NCBI GenBank assembly: GCA_900554925.1
Contig: USJG01000076.1
Coordinates: forward strand, 1-10,735
Length of the DNA stretch: 10,735 bases
Reading direction: 5' to 3'
Origin: an uncultured Lachnospiraceae bacterium
GTDB taxonomy: Bacteria > Bacillota > Clostridia > Lachnospirales > Lachnospiraceae
Shown: positions 1 through 8,219 of the stretch, in pieces
How the letters are laid out: every line of letters begins with the position of its first letter
Position numbering within the stretch: position 1 is the stretch's first letter
The notes under the pieces: generated by a model
The model's input: the letters and a program-made list of their open reading frames with translations, nothing else
What the model was told of the DNA's origin: nothing
The model's database searches: none
Program-made: the position numbers and the translations under genes

Positions 1-53
1 CTCTTTATCTTCAACCAACAAATCTGAAAAACGCCTGCTGCCCCGCTCCGGTT

Positions 54-1826
54 TTATTGCTCTGCCATCCATTCTTCCATATAATCTTCAATGATATAAA
101 AAGGTGCAGGACCCATCTCCAACAGGAACTTATGAAACTCCTTTATGTCAAAATCATCACCAAGCTCCTTTTGAGCCTCTTCCTTTAAATCAATAAATTC
201 CAGATAACCAATAAAGTAGCTGAGATAATTTGCAGGCTCCTCCACCAGCGCATCAAAGACCTCATCCGTAATCTCATCATCCTCGATCCCATAGCTTAAA
301 AGATATTCTGCAAGATCGTCACGGTCCCATCCATCATAATGAATCCCCATATCCGCATAAGCATACAATCCCAGGGACAGCGCAGTGTTAATGGACGCCA
401 CATCCGCAACCCCCTGGCTCATTCCCGAATAATCATAAGAATATTCAAATTCCACATAAGTTGCCCATCCTTCCGTATAACCGGAATAAGAAAGCAGAGT
501 CCGTATCGGCGCTATTTCACTGGAATTGGTATAAATATTCTGATACAAATGTCCCGGATATCCCTCATGCGCCAGTGTGGAATAGATATTGGCATCTTCG
601 TTTGTATACTTTTCATTGATATAAATAAGATTGTTCTTAAGATCATCAACAGGTGTGGTCAGATAAAAGGCCGGGCTCATGTACTCCTGCATGGAGGGAT
701 GAACATACTTAATCGTATAGTCAGCTTCAGGAGGCGTGGGAAAATCTTCTTCCATCTTGACCATCAGATCCGCAACAATCTCTTCCGGATCTGTCATCTC
801 ATATTCATAGCCCAGAAAATCATAGTAAATCTGCGGCTCCTCCATAATTGCCATCTGCGCACTGGTCAGCCTGCTTGTCATAAAAGAATCCACTTTTTTC
901 TGCAGCTTTTTAACGGAATCCTCTGAGCCTGTCTTAGTGCGGACAAGGTATTCATAATATTCCCTGCCATCCTCATAATAATAAAGCCCCAGCTCATTGG
1001 TGCCGCTTCCTTTTAATCCGGTAAGGCCATCTATCAGCGTCTGGTATCCCTCCACTACCTGAGTGGTTATAATTTCGTAATTCTCCTCCATATATGCCTT
1101 TTTGGCTTCGTCGTCAAGTCCCTGAAATTCTTCTATCTTATCATTGAAAATTTCTATCATATAGTTATCTTCCGGGTCTTTAATAAACTCCCTGCACTGG
1201 GCAATAATGTCGTCAGCTATATAGTCCGCCATAAAAAGTCCCTCTTCTGACTTTTCCTCCTCAAAGGCCATAATCGCTTCAAACATTTCATCCATCTGGG
1301 AGAGCAGCTTCAGGTAATCCTGTATATCCTTTTCTGTGCGGAAGGTATACTCCGCAAGGATCACTGGCAGCTGTGCCTGATAGCCTGTAATGGCTCCAAG
1401 CCATTCATCATAATAGATCAGGTCTTTCACCAAAAGCTCTGTCTCCACATAATCCAATAAAATATCATAGGTAAGACGCTGGTCATCCGTCAGTTTTGAT
1501 GGATGAAACTTAAGAAGCTCTTTCTTCATCTCATCAAGCTCCTGATAAGCCTTCTTTATTTCTTCAGAAGAATAGCTTCCCAGCGTCACCTCATAATCTG
1601 TAATCCCGTAATTTTCCGGATAGGCCAGCGTATAGTGAAGATTGATGGTATTTGCCGCAGCCTCCTCTTTAAAGAGCTGCTCTATGTAAGCATCAAATTT
1701 TTCCGAATCAGACCCACTGCTGCTGATAAAAAGCATTAAACTCAAACCGCACAGAAGCAAAATACAAAGTGTCGTCAGAAAAATGGCCAGTCCCTTGCTT
1801 ATGCCTTTCCCGTTAGTGTTTTCCAT
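54..1826 (-). CDS. Membrane-anchored DUF885 family protein, putative zinc metallopeptidase
   Basis: A 590-residue protein, about the usual length for DUF885. A short basic N-terminus and one membrane helix (about 13-35) place the rest outside the cell; LLLCG is not a proper lipobox because Leu rather than Gly/Ala/Ser precedes Cys, so a lipoprotein is unlikely. The family's HExxPGH motif is HEGYPGH at 420-426, giving zinc-ligand candidates H420 and H426 and catalytic E421. EGWATYVE (452-459) supplies the likely third ligand, and the C-terminal EEPANYLSYFIGYLE and FHKFLLEMGPAP blocks are typical of the family. The ectodomain is strongly acidic and Tyr-rich. DUF885 proteins are poorly characterised; peptidase activity is inferred from the motif, and the substrate (surface protein, wall peptide or diet-derived peptide) is unknown. 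It lies 36 bases after the flippase with its own candidate promoter, so it may be expressed apart from the glycan genes. Only 53 bases remain to the window edge, with no clear terminator. Confidence 0.87.
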   Translation of the reverse strand: MENTNGKGISKGLAIFLTTLCILLLCGLSLMLFISSSGSDSEKFDAYIEQLFKEEAAANTINLHYTLAYPENYGITDYEVTLGSYSSEEIKKAYQELDEMKKELLKFHPSKLTDDQRLTYDILLDYVETELLVKDLIYYDEWLGAITGYQAQLPVILAEYTFRTEKDIQDYLKLLSQMDEMFEAIMAFEEEKSEEGLFMADYIADDIIAQCREFIKDPEDNYMIEIFNDKIEEFQGLDDEAKKAYMEENYEIITTQVVEGYQTLIDGLTGLKGSGTNELGLYYYEDGREYYEYLVRTKTGSEDSVKKLQKKVDSFMTSRLTSAQMAIMEEPQIYYDFLGYEYEMTDPEEIVADLMVKMEEDFPTPPEADYTIKYVHPSMQEYMSPAFYLTTPVDDLKNNLIYINEKYTNEDANIYSTLAHEGYPGHLYQNIYTNSSEIAPIRTLLSYSGYTEGWATYVEFEYSYDYSGMSQGVADVASINTALSLGLYAYADMGIHYDGWDRDDLAEYLLSYGIEDDEITDEVFDALVEEPANYLSYFIGYLEFIDLKEEAQKELGDDFDIKEFHKFLLEMGPAPFYIIEDYMEEWMAEQ

Positions 1827-1836
1827 TTCGCAAAAT

Positions 1837-1843
1837 CCTCCCC
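1837..1843 (-). promoter_or_regulatory. Shine-Dalgarno site of the DUF885 gene
   Basis: The minus strand reads GGGGAGG ten bases before the ATG at 1826. This is the only good site near the start, and it confirms the start codon ahead of the N-terminal membrane helix. An 8-base palindrome (CTTGCAAG, 1843-1850) touches its upstream edge. Confidence 0.6.
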
Positions 1844-1861
1844 TTGCAAGACCTTTGGCTC

Positions 1862-1890
1862 ATTATATCATATCTTTCTTCCGGTTTAAA
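1862..1890 (-). promoter_or_regulatory. Putative sigma-A promoter with extended -10, for the DUF885 gene
   Basis: Read on the minus strand, TTTAAA (1885-1890; four of six matches to TTGACA) is followed after exactly 17 bases by a perfect TATAAT (1862-1867), preceded by TG one base earlier to give an extended -10 (TGATATAAT). It overlaps the final codons and the TAA stop of the flippase gene (1863-1865). A start site near 1855 would leave a leader of about 29 bases that contains the GGGGAGG ribosome site. The fit in spacing and position is good, but TATAAT can arise by chance in AT-rich DNA. Confidence 0.6.
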
Positions 1891-3404
1891 TCCACTTTGC
1901 CTGCCAGCTGCCTTACTAAGTTCATAAGTTCCTTAAACTCCGGATTCTTAAAAAACAAAAGGCATACCAGCAGATTAAAGGAAATTAAGATCACGATCCC
2001 CTTAACTAACAGTGCCGAAAGGCCTGCCAATGGGATTTGCGCACACAGGAAATCTACTGCCAGGGCAATCGGTAAAAACCCTGCAAGATATTTCAGAAAA
2101 TTTTTCCAAAACGCCATAAGGGGCCTTTTAAATCCATCCTTATAAAGAACATAAGGCTCTACCCAAAGGGATGTGGATACCATACTGATAATGGTGCCCA
2201 AAATTACTCCCGGCACTCCGATTCTGCGCACCAGATACAGGGAAACCACCAGATTGATGCCGGCCTCCAGAAAGGGCTTTAAGCGGTCCTGCCACATCAG
2301 TCCCATCACTTCTTTAAAAACCAGGGGAGTTTTTCTGATACCATAAATAAAAAACTGCACCGCCAGAAGAATGGAAATCTGCTTTCCGAAAGCATTCTCC
2401 TCCCCTACCCACAAAACCATAAGCGGTTCCATCAAAACTGCAAAGCAGAGGCTGCAAAAGCTGTAGAGCCAGAAGCTTGCAAAATAAATATAGGAAAAGG
2501 ACCGGTATACCTTTTCTTCCTTTTCTGTTGCCACCATATTTCCCACCTCGGAAAGCAGCACCGTATAAATGTATTCCATGAAGCTGGTTACCGCATTGAT
2601 CACCAGCACATGATTGTCATAAATACCCTCCACCAAAAGTCCCAGATTGGAGGAAATGATAATATTATCTGTCGATGTGAGAACCTTGCAGCCTGCCATG
2701 TGGTGAAACATGGCAAATACATTTTTCATGATCGGCTTTTTCTCTTCCCGGTCAAGACGATAGGTTCCCTTTCTTTTCAAAAAAGGATACATCCGGTTGA
2801 TCTTAAATACCAGCAGGATATTTTTTAAAATTGTAGCGCAGATTTCTGTCAGCAGATAAAGCAGAAAGTTGCCGAAAACCAAAAGCAGCACCATCTGCAT
2901 GATGGATTTAATTACCTGCATGACGGTCTGATATATGGTATTGACATAAATTTTCTGATCCGCGGTCAGCAGCGACTGCTTGTAAACCACAAAATAAGAG
3001 GAAACCGTATTAAACAGGTATAAAAGATAATAGACCAGAATTTCATTTTCAGGATAATCGCCTTCTATCAGGCTGGGAATAAAGGGGATCAGAAGCAGTC
3101 CTGCGGCGGCAATAACAAGGGCAATGATGCGATAGGCTTTTTTATACAGATCCAGAAGCGCAAGAAGCTTTTCCTCATTCCCCTCTGCCATAGGCTTATA
3201 CATGCTGTACTGTATCACCGTACCCAGTCCCATTTCCGCCAAAGAAAGAACCGACAGCACATTGGTAAACAATCCGGAAATCCCCAGGTATTTCATTCCC
3301 AGCGTATAAATAAATACCGTCCTTACCGCAAAGTTTAAAACTACTGCTACGATCTGCCTTATGACAACTCCAAAACTGTTCTGTAAAAACCGTTCTGTCC
3401 TCAT
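1863..3404 (-). CDS. Wzx/PST-type polysaccharide (undecaprenyl-linked glycan) flippase
   Basis: A 513-residue membrane protein of the MOP superfamily polysaccharide-transport group, expected to flip carrier-linked glycans from the inner to the outer face of the cytoplasmic membrane. About 12 to 14 hydrophobic segments span residues 13-486, the normal size for the family. The N-terminal third carries the stretch typical of these flippases: YLGISGLFTNVL (39-50), SLAEMGLGTVIQYSMYKPMAE (54-74) and a basic loop (KKAYR). A second conserved block lies in the middle (TSTDNIIISSNLGLLVEGIY, 243-262). Charged residues sit mainly in loops. It follows the GT8 stop by a single base; a GGGAG site about ten bases upstream of the ATG lies within the GT8 coding end. 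It is the only clear export protein in the window; no Wzy, Wzz or ABC exporter is seen here, though they may lie outside. Its last codons overlap a promoter for the next gene. Confidence 0.9.
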   Translation of the reverse strand: MRTERFLQNSFGVVIRQIVAVVLNFAVRTVFIYTLGMKYLGISGLFTNVLSVLSLAEMGLGTVIQYSMYKPMAEGNEEKLLALLDLYKKAYRIIALVIAAAGLLLIPFIPSLIEGDYPENEILVYYLLYLFNTVSSYFVVYKQSLLTADQKIYVNTIYQTVMQVIKSIMQMVLLLVFGNFLLYLLTEICATILKNILLVFKINRMYPFLKRKGTYRLDREEKKPIMKNVFAMFHHMAGCKVLTSTDNIIISSNLGLLVEGIYDNHVLVINAVTSFMEYIYTVLLSEVGNMVATEKEEKVYRSFSYIYFASFWLYSFCSLCFAVLMEPLMVLWVGEENAFGKQISILLAVQFFIYGIRKTPLVFKEVMGLMWQDRLKPFLEAGINLVVSLYLVRRIGVPGVILGTIISMVSTSLWVEPYVLYKDGFKRPLMAFWKNFLKYLAGFLPIALAVDFLCAQIPLAGLSALLVKGIVILISFNLLVCLLFFKNPEFKELMNLVRQLAGKVDLNRKKDMI

Positions 3405-3405
3405 T

Positions 3406-4329
3406 CTAATCGTCTCCCTGTCTGCCTGCCGCTTTCCCTATTCTCCGAAAGACCGCCCCGGCATAGTAAAGATACCCATTGACAACTGATATTGGTATCT
3501 GGAAAATGCGAAGCCCTATTTTTAATTTGCCGCGGTTCGTATACCTTCTTTCATAATACCAATAATAGTGATAAAGATTTTTAAAGTAGTGCCCATTCCA
3601 GGGTTTATCCTTCCCCATAAAATGAAGAACCGCTGGCTTTGGCGCCCTTCCTGTTCCCAGTGTATATTTCAGATATTCCACTGCGTACAGATGATTGGGG
3701 TTCAAATTGTACCTGTCCTCCATAAGCTTGATCCGGCCTTCAAAAAGTAGATTGATCACATCCTGATCCGGAAATTTAAACTGGTTTCCCCGTTCCTTTA
3801 TCATCTGGTAGACCATCTGTACTTCAAAGCACTTCCTAAGCTCTGTAAGGTGAAATAAAAGCACCCCCGAATTTATGTAAGGCGTCTCCTCTCTTAATCC
3901 CAAAAATTTCCGGTATTCCGGCCTTTCCTTATCCTGCAGTCTGTCCCTGCATCCTGCAAGGCAATAGCCCTCCAGGGGCGTATGATAAAATTCCAGCAAA
4001 GAATCGTTCACCACCAGATCCGGATCCAGATACAAAATCCTTTCCTCCGTATGGGGAATCAGCCAGGGAAGCAAAATACGGAAATACATTTCCCTGCTGA
4101 AATACAATAGCGTAGGTGCCTTGTCAAAAACATTCCCCACCTGTATATCCGTCAGTGTATTGTGATTTTTTTCACATATTTCCCGGAGCATACTTATATT
4201 CCTGCTGCTGATCCCTCCATGAAGCAGCCAGATGTGGATTTTTATTCCCTTATGATGGGCAAACAAGGTCTGCAACATGATATACAGTGGATAAACATAA
4301 GCATCATTCACTGTTACAGCCACATTCAT
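3406..4329 (-). CDS. GT8-family glycosyltransferase
   Basis: A 307-residue retaining glycosyltransferase of family GT8 (GT-A fold), which uses a UDP-sugar and a metal ion to add typically glucose or galactose in alpha linkage. Visible family marks: N-terminal strand and donor-loop residues (VTVNDAYVYPLYIMLQTL, 6-22), YFRILLPWL (82-90), the metal-binding DxD as LDPDLVV (D102, D104), YINSGVLL (151-158), DQDVINLLF (188-196) and LHFMGKDKPW (235-244), all in canonical order and spacing. The last 40 residues are basic and partly hydrophobic (KLKIGLRIFQIPISVVNGYLYYAGAVFRRIGKAAGR) and look like a membrane-docking tail, as in LgtC-type enzymes. The start codon overlaps the pullulanase stop as ATGA, so the two are translationally coupled. 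The flippase start follows its stop by one base. Acceptor unknown; surface glycan is inferred from context, and glucosylation of teichoic acid is an alternative. Confidence 0.93.
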   Translation of the reverse strand: MNVAVTVNDAYVYPLYIMLQTLFAHHKGIKIHIWLLHGGISSRNISMLREICEKNHNTLTDIQVGNVFDKAPTLLYFSREMYFRILLPWLIPHTEERILYLDPDLVVNDSLLEFYHTPLEGYCLAGCRDRLQDKERPEYRKFLGLREETPYINSGVLLFHLTELRKCFEVQMVYQMIKERGNQFKFPDQDVINLLFEGRIKLMEDRYNLNPNHLYAVEYLKYTLGTGRAPKPAVLHFMGKDKPWNGHYFKNLYHYYWYYERRYTNRGKLKIGLRIFQIPISVVNGYLYYAGAVFRRIGKAAGRQGDD

Positions 4330-6989
4330 ACTTTTTTATGCCTTCCTTTCCTGACAATGACAAGCACAACCACCACAAGTATCAGCCCGGCTGTTACAAG
4401 AGCGATCCGTTCCCATCTGACTTTAATTCTGACTGCTGCCAGTGCTGATACTCCTTCCACGTCTAAAGAGCTGCCCCTGCTGATTTCTTTCAGGCATTCG
4501 GTTCCTGCCCTCTCACCATCTACATAGATTTTCCATGTGCCGGATTCCGGAACATATTCTACGGTTTCTGATGTGGGATTGAGCAAAATGCAGATTTGAT
4601 TCTCCACAAAGAAGTTTACCGGCTCCGACATATAATATCCTATAACATTTTCCGGCAGTTCCTCAATAGACATAAGCTTTCTGTTCAGCTCTTTTTCTGT
4701 CTGATACCGCAGTCCCTCATGGGCTTTTCTGAAAGCAATAAGCCCCTTGTAATATTCCAGCACATCCTTATTTTCTGTTCTGCTTTCCCAGGAAATTTTA
4801 TTGACGTAATCCCCGGCATTATAGGAATTGCCATATTTTACATCGGGATTCGTCTCCGAGGTCTTGGTTCTTAAAATTTCCTCACCGCTGTGCAAAAATG
4901 GCGTGCCCTGACACAGAAGCACACAGGCCGCCCCAAAACGATCCCTCTGTTTCCACATTTCCTCCCCTTCTTCAGGGCAGCTTAAGGTGATCAGATCCCA
5001 AAGGGTATAGCCGTCATGGCAGGAAGCATAATTAATACATTGCAGCGGATTGTCCGTCCAACTGCCCATTCTGTCATAAATATGGGGATAACTGACTGCT
5101 CCTGCAAAGCCGAACTGCATCCCCAGCACGGTGCTTTCCTCTTCCGTCATCCCGCAGATATATTTCTGGACAGCTCTGCGGAACACATTGTTGAAGGTAC
5201 CGATCTGAGGAGTCATCCATGCATTGGCCGACTCCATCCTTACTCCTTCATAGACAGTTTCCCCTGCGTCCCAGCCTTCCCCGTATAATACTGCATGGGG
5301 ATTGATGCTATAGACCATCTCTTCTATCTCCTTCATGGTTTCCACATCTATAAGGCCCATCAGATCAAATCGGAAGCCATCTATATGGTATTCCTCCATC
5401 CAGTACTTGAGAGAATCCATAATAAGCTTTCTGACCATTTCCCGTTCCGTCGCCAATTCATTTCCGCACCTGGAACCATCTGAAAAACTGCCATCCTCCT
5501 TCATACGGTAATAGTATCCGGGAACAATACGATTTAAATTGGAATCTGTATTTTGGTAGGTGTGATTATACACCACATCCATAACCACTCCTATCTGCTC
5601 GGAATGAAGGCTCTGTACCATCCTTTTACATTCCTCCACTCTGACCTCCCCGTGGTAAGGGTCCGTGGAATAAGAGCCCTCAGGCACGAAAAAGCTTACA
5701 GGCCCATATCCCCAGTTATATGCTTCCTCAGGATTTTCCTCATCCACGCCCCCAAAATCCTGAACAGGCAGAAGATGTACATGGGTGATCCCTAATTCAG
5801 CCAGGTAAGACAGACCGGTGCTGTCCCCGGAAGGGTTTACAGTTCCTTTTTCGGTCAGACCCAAAAATTTTCCCTTTTCCTGCACTCCTGAGACCTCATC
5901 AGAAGTAAAATCCCTGACACTCATTTCATACAGGATCACATCCTCCCTTGCTGTATTGGTAAGAAAGGTATCCTCCAAAAAGCCTTCCGGCACCCCTTCG
6001 TCATGGGCAAGCAGCATTCCCCTTTCTCCATTTAAACCGGTACTTCTGGCATAAGGGTCAGAAACCTCCCATTCCTCTCCCTGGACATTGACAACATAGG
6101 TGTAATATTGATTCCTGTAATCTCCTTCAAGAGTAAGGCGCCATACCCCCTTTTCTCCCCGCGTAAGGGGAATGGACTTAACCGGGCTTCCCCCCGTCCC
6201 TTCCTCATAAAGCTTTAAGGTTACCTCTTCTGCCATGGGCGACCACAGACAAAAACTGCTCCTTTCCTTCTGGCAGATCACTCCCAGATCCTCTCCCTCA
6301 TACACAAAGTTGTCCTTAAAAGCATCTGTGTCATAAATCCCTCCAAAGCGGATGCTTTCCTTCACATCTCCAATTACCAGATAAAAGGTTCCCGGCAAAG
6401 CTGCCGCTTCCTTTAAGGTTAATTTTCCCGACACGATATTGCCATCCTTTGACAGCTCCTGATGAGCCAGGGCGTACTCTTTTCCCTGCTGATCCACTAC
6501 GGAAAGGCTTTCCGTTCCCGCGCAGTATGCACGAAAGGTAATTTCTGTTTCCGAATCAAGGCAGGCATCCAGGATACGCACTCCGGTCTTTTCCTGACTA
6601 TAGTAGACGGTTTCTTCTCCCTGCATAAGCCAGATGGTAAGCCTGCCCTCCTTAGCCTTAGTTAAATCCAGATAACGGTCCCCGTCAACATCCTTCTCCT
6701 CCCAGTCGCCTTTTCGTAACAAAATGCCTATCCTGGAATCCCCACTAACCTGGGAAAGCTCAACTTCAGTTTTGACTTCACTGCCATCTGTTTCAAATTC
6801 AAAGGATCTTCCTTCATTTTCATCCACCCAAAGCCAAAGGTTCCATCCCTCATAATCTTCATTGTAACGGGTATAGTGAACCTCAACTGTCAAAGACTGC
6901 TCCTGGCCGAAGCTCTGGCAGGGCATCCCTATCCAGCACAGAAAAATGGCACACACAAAAAATATTATTTTGTTTACTCTTTTTTTCAT
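4326..6989 (-). CDS. pulA: Secreted, membrane-anchored type I pullulanase (CBM41-CBM48-GH13)
   Basis: An 887-residue enzyme that hydrolyses alpha-1,6 branch links in pullulan, starch or glycogen fragments outside the cell. Order of parts: signal peptide (1 to about 28, ending QSFG before QE); CBM41-type starch-binding module (about 33-130; HYTRYNEDYEGWNLWLW with W49 and W52, then KGDWEEKD); a linker domain (about 135-220); CBM48 (about 228-310); GH13 catalytic domain (about 350-760); C-terminal beta domain (about 770-855); one membrane helix (about 861-879) and a basic tail (RKGRHKKV). The type I signature YNWGYGP is at 424-430. Catalytic regions: DVVYNHT (471-477), GFRFDLMG with nucleophile D542, YGEGW with acid/base E571, and NYASCHDG with transition-state stabiliser D659. 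All three catalytic acids are present, so it should be active. The residue after HD is Gly where pullulanases usually have Asn. No LPXTG sorting motif is seen, so the helix is the anchor. The gene follows the GT4 gene by 25 bases and overlaps the GT8 start by ATGA. The Shine-Dalgarno site is weak and distant (AGAGG, about 12 bases away). Confidence 0.95.
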   Translation of the reverse strand: MKKRVNKIIFFVCAIFLCWIGMPCQSFGQEQSLTVEVHYTRYNEDYEGWNLWLWVDENEGRSFEFETDGSEVKTEVELSQVSGDSRIGILLRKGDWEEKDVDGDRYLDLTKAKEGRLTIWLMQGEETVYYSQEKTGVRILDACLDSETEITFRAYCAGTESLSVVDQQGKEYALAHQELSKDGNIVSGKLTLKEAAALPGTFYLVIGDVKESIRFGGIYDTDAFKDNFVYEGEDLGVICQKERSSFCLWSPMAEEVTLKLYEEGTGGSPVKSIPLTRGEKGVWRLTLEGDYRNQYYTYVVNVQGEEWEVSDPYARSTGLNGERGMLLAHDEGVPEGFLEDTFLTNTAREDVILYEMSVRDFTSDEVSGVQEKGKFLGLTEKGTVNPSGDSTGLSYLAELGITHVHLLPVQDFGGVDEENPEEAYNWGYGPVSFFVPEGSYSTDPYHGEVRVEECKRMVQSLHSEQIGVVMDVVYNHTYQNTDSNLNRIVPGYYYRMKEDGSFSDGSRCGNELATEREMVRKLIMDSLKYWMEEYHIDGFRFDLMGLIDVETMKEIEEMVYSINPHAVLYGEGWDAGETVYEGVRMESANAWMTPQIGTFNNVFRRAVQKYICGMTEEESTVLGMQFGFAGAVSYPHIYDRMGSWTDNPLQCINYASCHDGYTLWDLITLSCPEEGEEMWKQRDRFGAACVLLCQGTPFLHSGEEILRTKTSETNPDVKYGNSYNAGDYVNKISWESRTENKDVLEYYKGLIAFRKAHEGLRYQTEKELNRKLMSIEELPENVIGYYMSEPVNFFVENQICILLNPTSETVEYVPESGTWKIYVDGERAGTECLKEISRGSSLDVEGVSALAAVRIKVRWERIALVTAGLILVVVVLVIVRKGRHKKV

Positions 6990-7014
6990 CTTTGCCGCCG
7001 CCTCTTTTCTTAAT

Positions 7015-8208
7015 CTACTCTGCCTCTTTTTTCAGGCGTTCCAGTTCCTTCTTCTGCCTGCTCGTAACATCTGCCTCTGGCAGATCACTGTTCCATGCTT
7101 TTTCAATTCCTTCCACGATTGCCCGGGGGGTTAACTGCGTAAGTACGCCTGTTCCGTAATAGGTAAGCTGCTCTGTGTTTCCCCCGCAGTCGGAGGCCAC
7201 TACCTTTCTGCCAAGGATCACTGCCTCTGTAATAGAAGTACAGAACCCTTCAAACCGGGTTTCCTGTACATAAATATCGCAGGCTGCAATATAAGGGTAG
7301 GGGTTTTCTTTTTGTCCCAACAAAAAGAAGCAATCTTCCACGTGCTTTGCCCTGATCTCCTTTTCTAACTGCTGGCGCAGGGAACCCTCTCCCAGCACAT
7401 ACCACACAGCCCTGATTTTCTTCTGCTTCATTAAGGCCATGGCCTGTATGGCCACGTCAAAGGCCTTCACAGGCTCAAGTCTTGCCGCCGTCAAAAGGCA
7501 GATCGTCCCCGGCTCCTTTATCATTTCATCTGCTGTGCCCTCTTTGGCCTTCTTCCTTACCCAGCCGGCGTCAGCAAAATTATAAAAGGTCTCTATCTTG
7601 CCCGCGCAGGAGGGAAATACCCCCTTAAGGGCTTTGGAGGTATAATCAGACACACAGAAAATCCGATCTGCCTTCTCATAATAATCCCTGTCATATATGG
7701 GGCAGTAACCGCTGGCTTCATATTCATTGTGCAAAAAGACAATTTTCCTTTTGGCCTTTACATGATCCATAACATAGTAGGTTGCCGCCCCCTGAAGATA
7801 GCCTACTGCCAGATCAAATTCTTCCATGATTTCCGGCGCTGTATCCGATACCGTCTTCCAGCACAGCTTTTTTACATCTACCTTTTTTTCCCTTATCTGC
7901 CAGAGCAAAAGCCTGAGCATGGGGAGAAGCTGTCTCAGAAGCATCCCCTTTTTCATCATTCCCTTAAGGATCTCCCCGGCAAACGCCCTTCTTGCCTTCT
8001 TATCCAGCACGCAGGATACAGAAGGCGCTTCATTTAAAATCCGCACATGTCCGGGAACCTCCGAAAACAACTCTCCCCTGCCCAGCACAGAAAACAGGGA
8101 CAGCTCATACCCCTCCTCCTCCCAGGCATTAAGCAAATGCAACAGGCATCTCTCTGCTCCCGCTCTTCCCATGGTGTTTATTACAAACAGTACCTTCTTT
8201 TTCATCAT
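7015..8208 (-). CDS. GT4-family glycosyltransferase (cytoplasmic, GT-B fold)
   Basis: A 397-residue enzyme, the usual length for family GT4, expected to move a sugar from a nucleotide-sugar donor to a carrier-linked acceptor on the inner face of the membrane. The N-terminal half starts with a Rossmann strand and a Gly-rich loop (VLFVINTMGRAGAER, residues 6-20). The C-terminal half has the donor site: TAARLEPVKAFDVAIQA with R243 and K248 in the phosphate-binding positions, and the E-x7-E motif from E320 (FEGFCTSITEA) to E328. There is no signal peptide; a hydrophobic, basic region at about 81-106 (MMKKGMLLRQLLPMLRLLLW) could dock to the membrane. Donor and acceptor cannot be told. The start is the first of two ATGs; an AGAGG site lies six bases upstream, and the end of the previous gene (GAGGAGGAGTAA) lies just before it, so coupling is likely. 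Pullulanase follows after 25 bases. Confidence 0.9.
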   Translation of the reverse strand: MMKKKVLFVINTMGRAGAERCLLHLLNAWEEEGYELSLFSVLGRGELFSEVPGHVRILNEAPSVSCVLDKKARRAFAGEILKGMMKKGMLLRQLLPMLRLLLWQIREKKVDVKKLCWKTVSDTAPEIMEEFDLAVGYLQGAATYYVMDHVKAKRKIVFLHNEYEASGYCPIYDRDYYEKADRIFCVSDYTSKALKGVFPSCAGKIETFYNFADAGWVRKKAKEGTADEMIKEPGTICLLTAARLEPVKAFDVAIQAMALMKQKKIRAVWYVLGEGSLRQQLEKEIRAKHVEDCFFLLGQKENPYPYIAACDIYVQETRFEGFCTSITEAVILGRKVVASDCGGNTEQLTYYGTGVLTQLTPRAIVEGIEKAWNSDLPEADVTSRQKKELERLKKEAE

Positions 8209-8219
8209 TTATTGCCTCT

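Noticed and set aside
1..53. Possible rho-independent terminator after the DUF885 stop
   Set aside because: On the minus strand AAAAC and GTTTT bracket a GC-rich stretch near 28-56 with a short T run, but the inner bases do not pair into a convincing stem. The terminator, if any, may lie beyond the left edge.
339..926. 195-codon open frame on the plus strand
   Set aside because: It lies fully antisense within the DUF885 coding region, is rich in Ile/Arg/His, and has no recognisable motif; it is explained as a mirror of the real gene's codons.
1843..1850. 8-base palindrome CTTGCAAG in the DUF885 leader as a possible operator
   Set aside because: It is short, occurs once in the spots examined, and is easily expected by chance; there is no second copy or regulator gene in the window.
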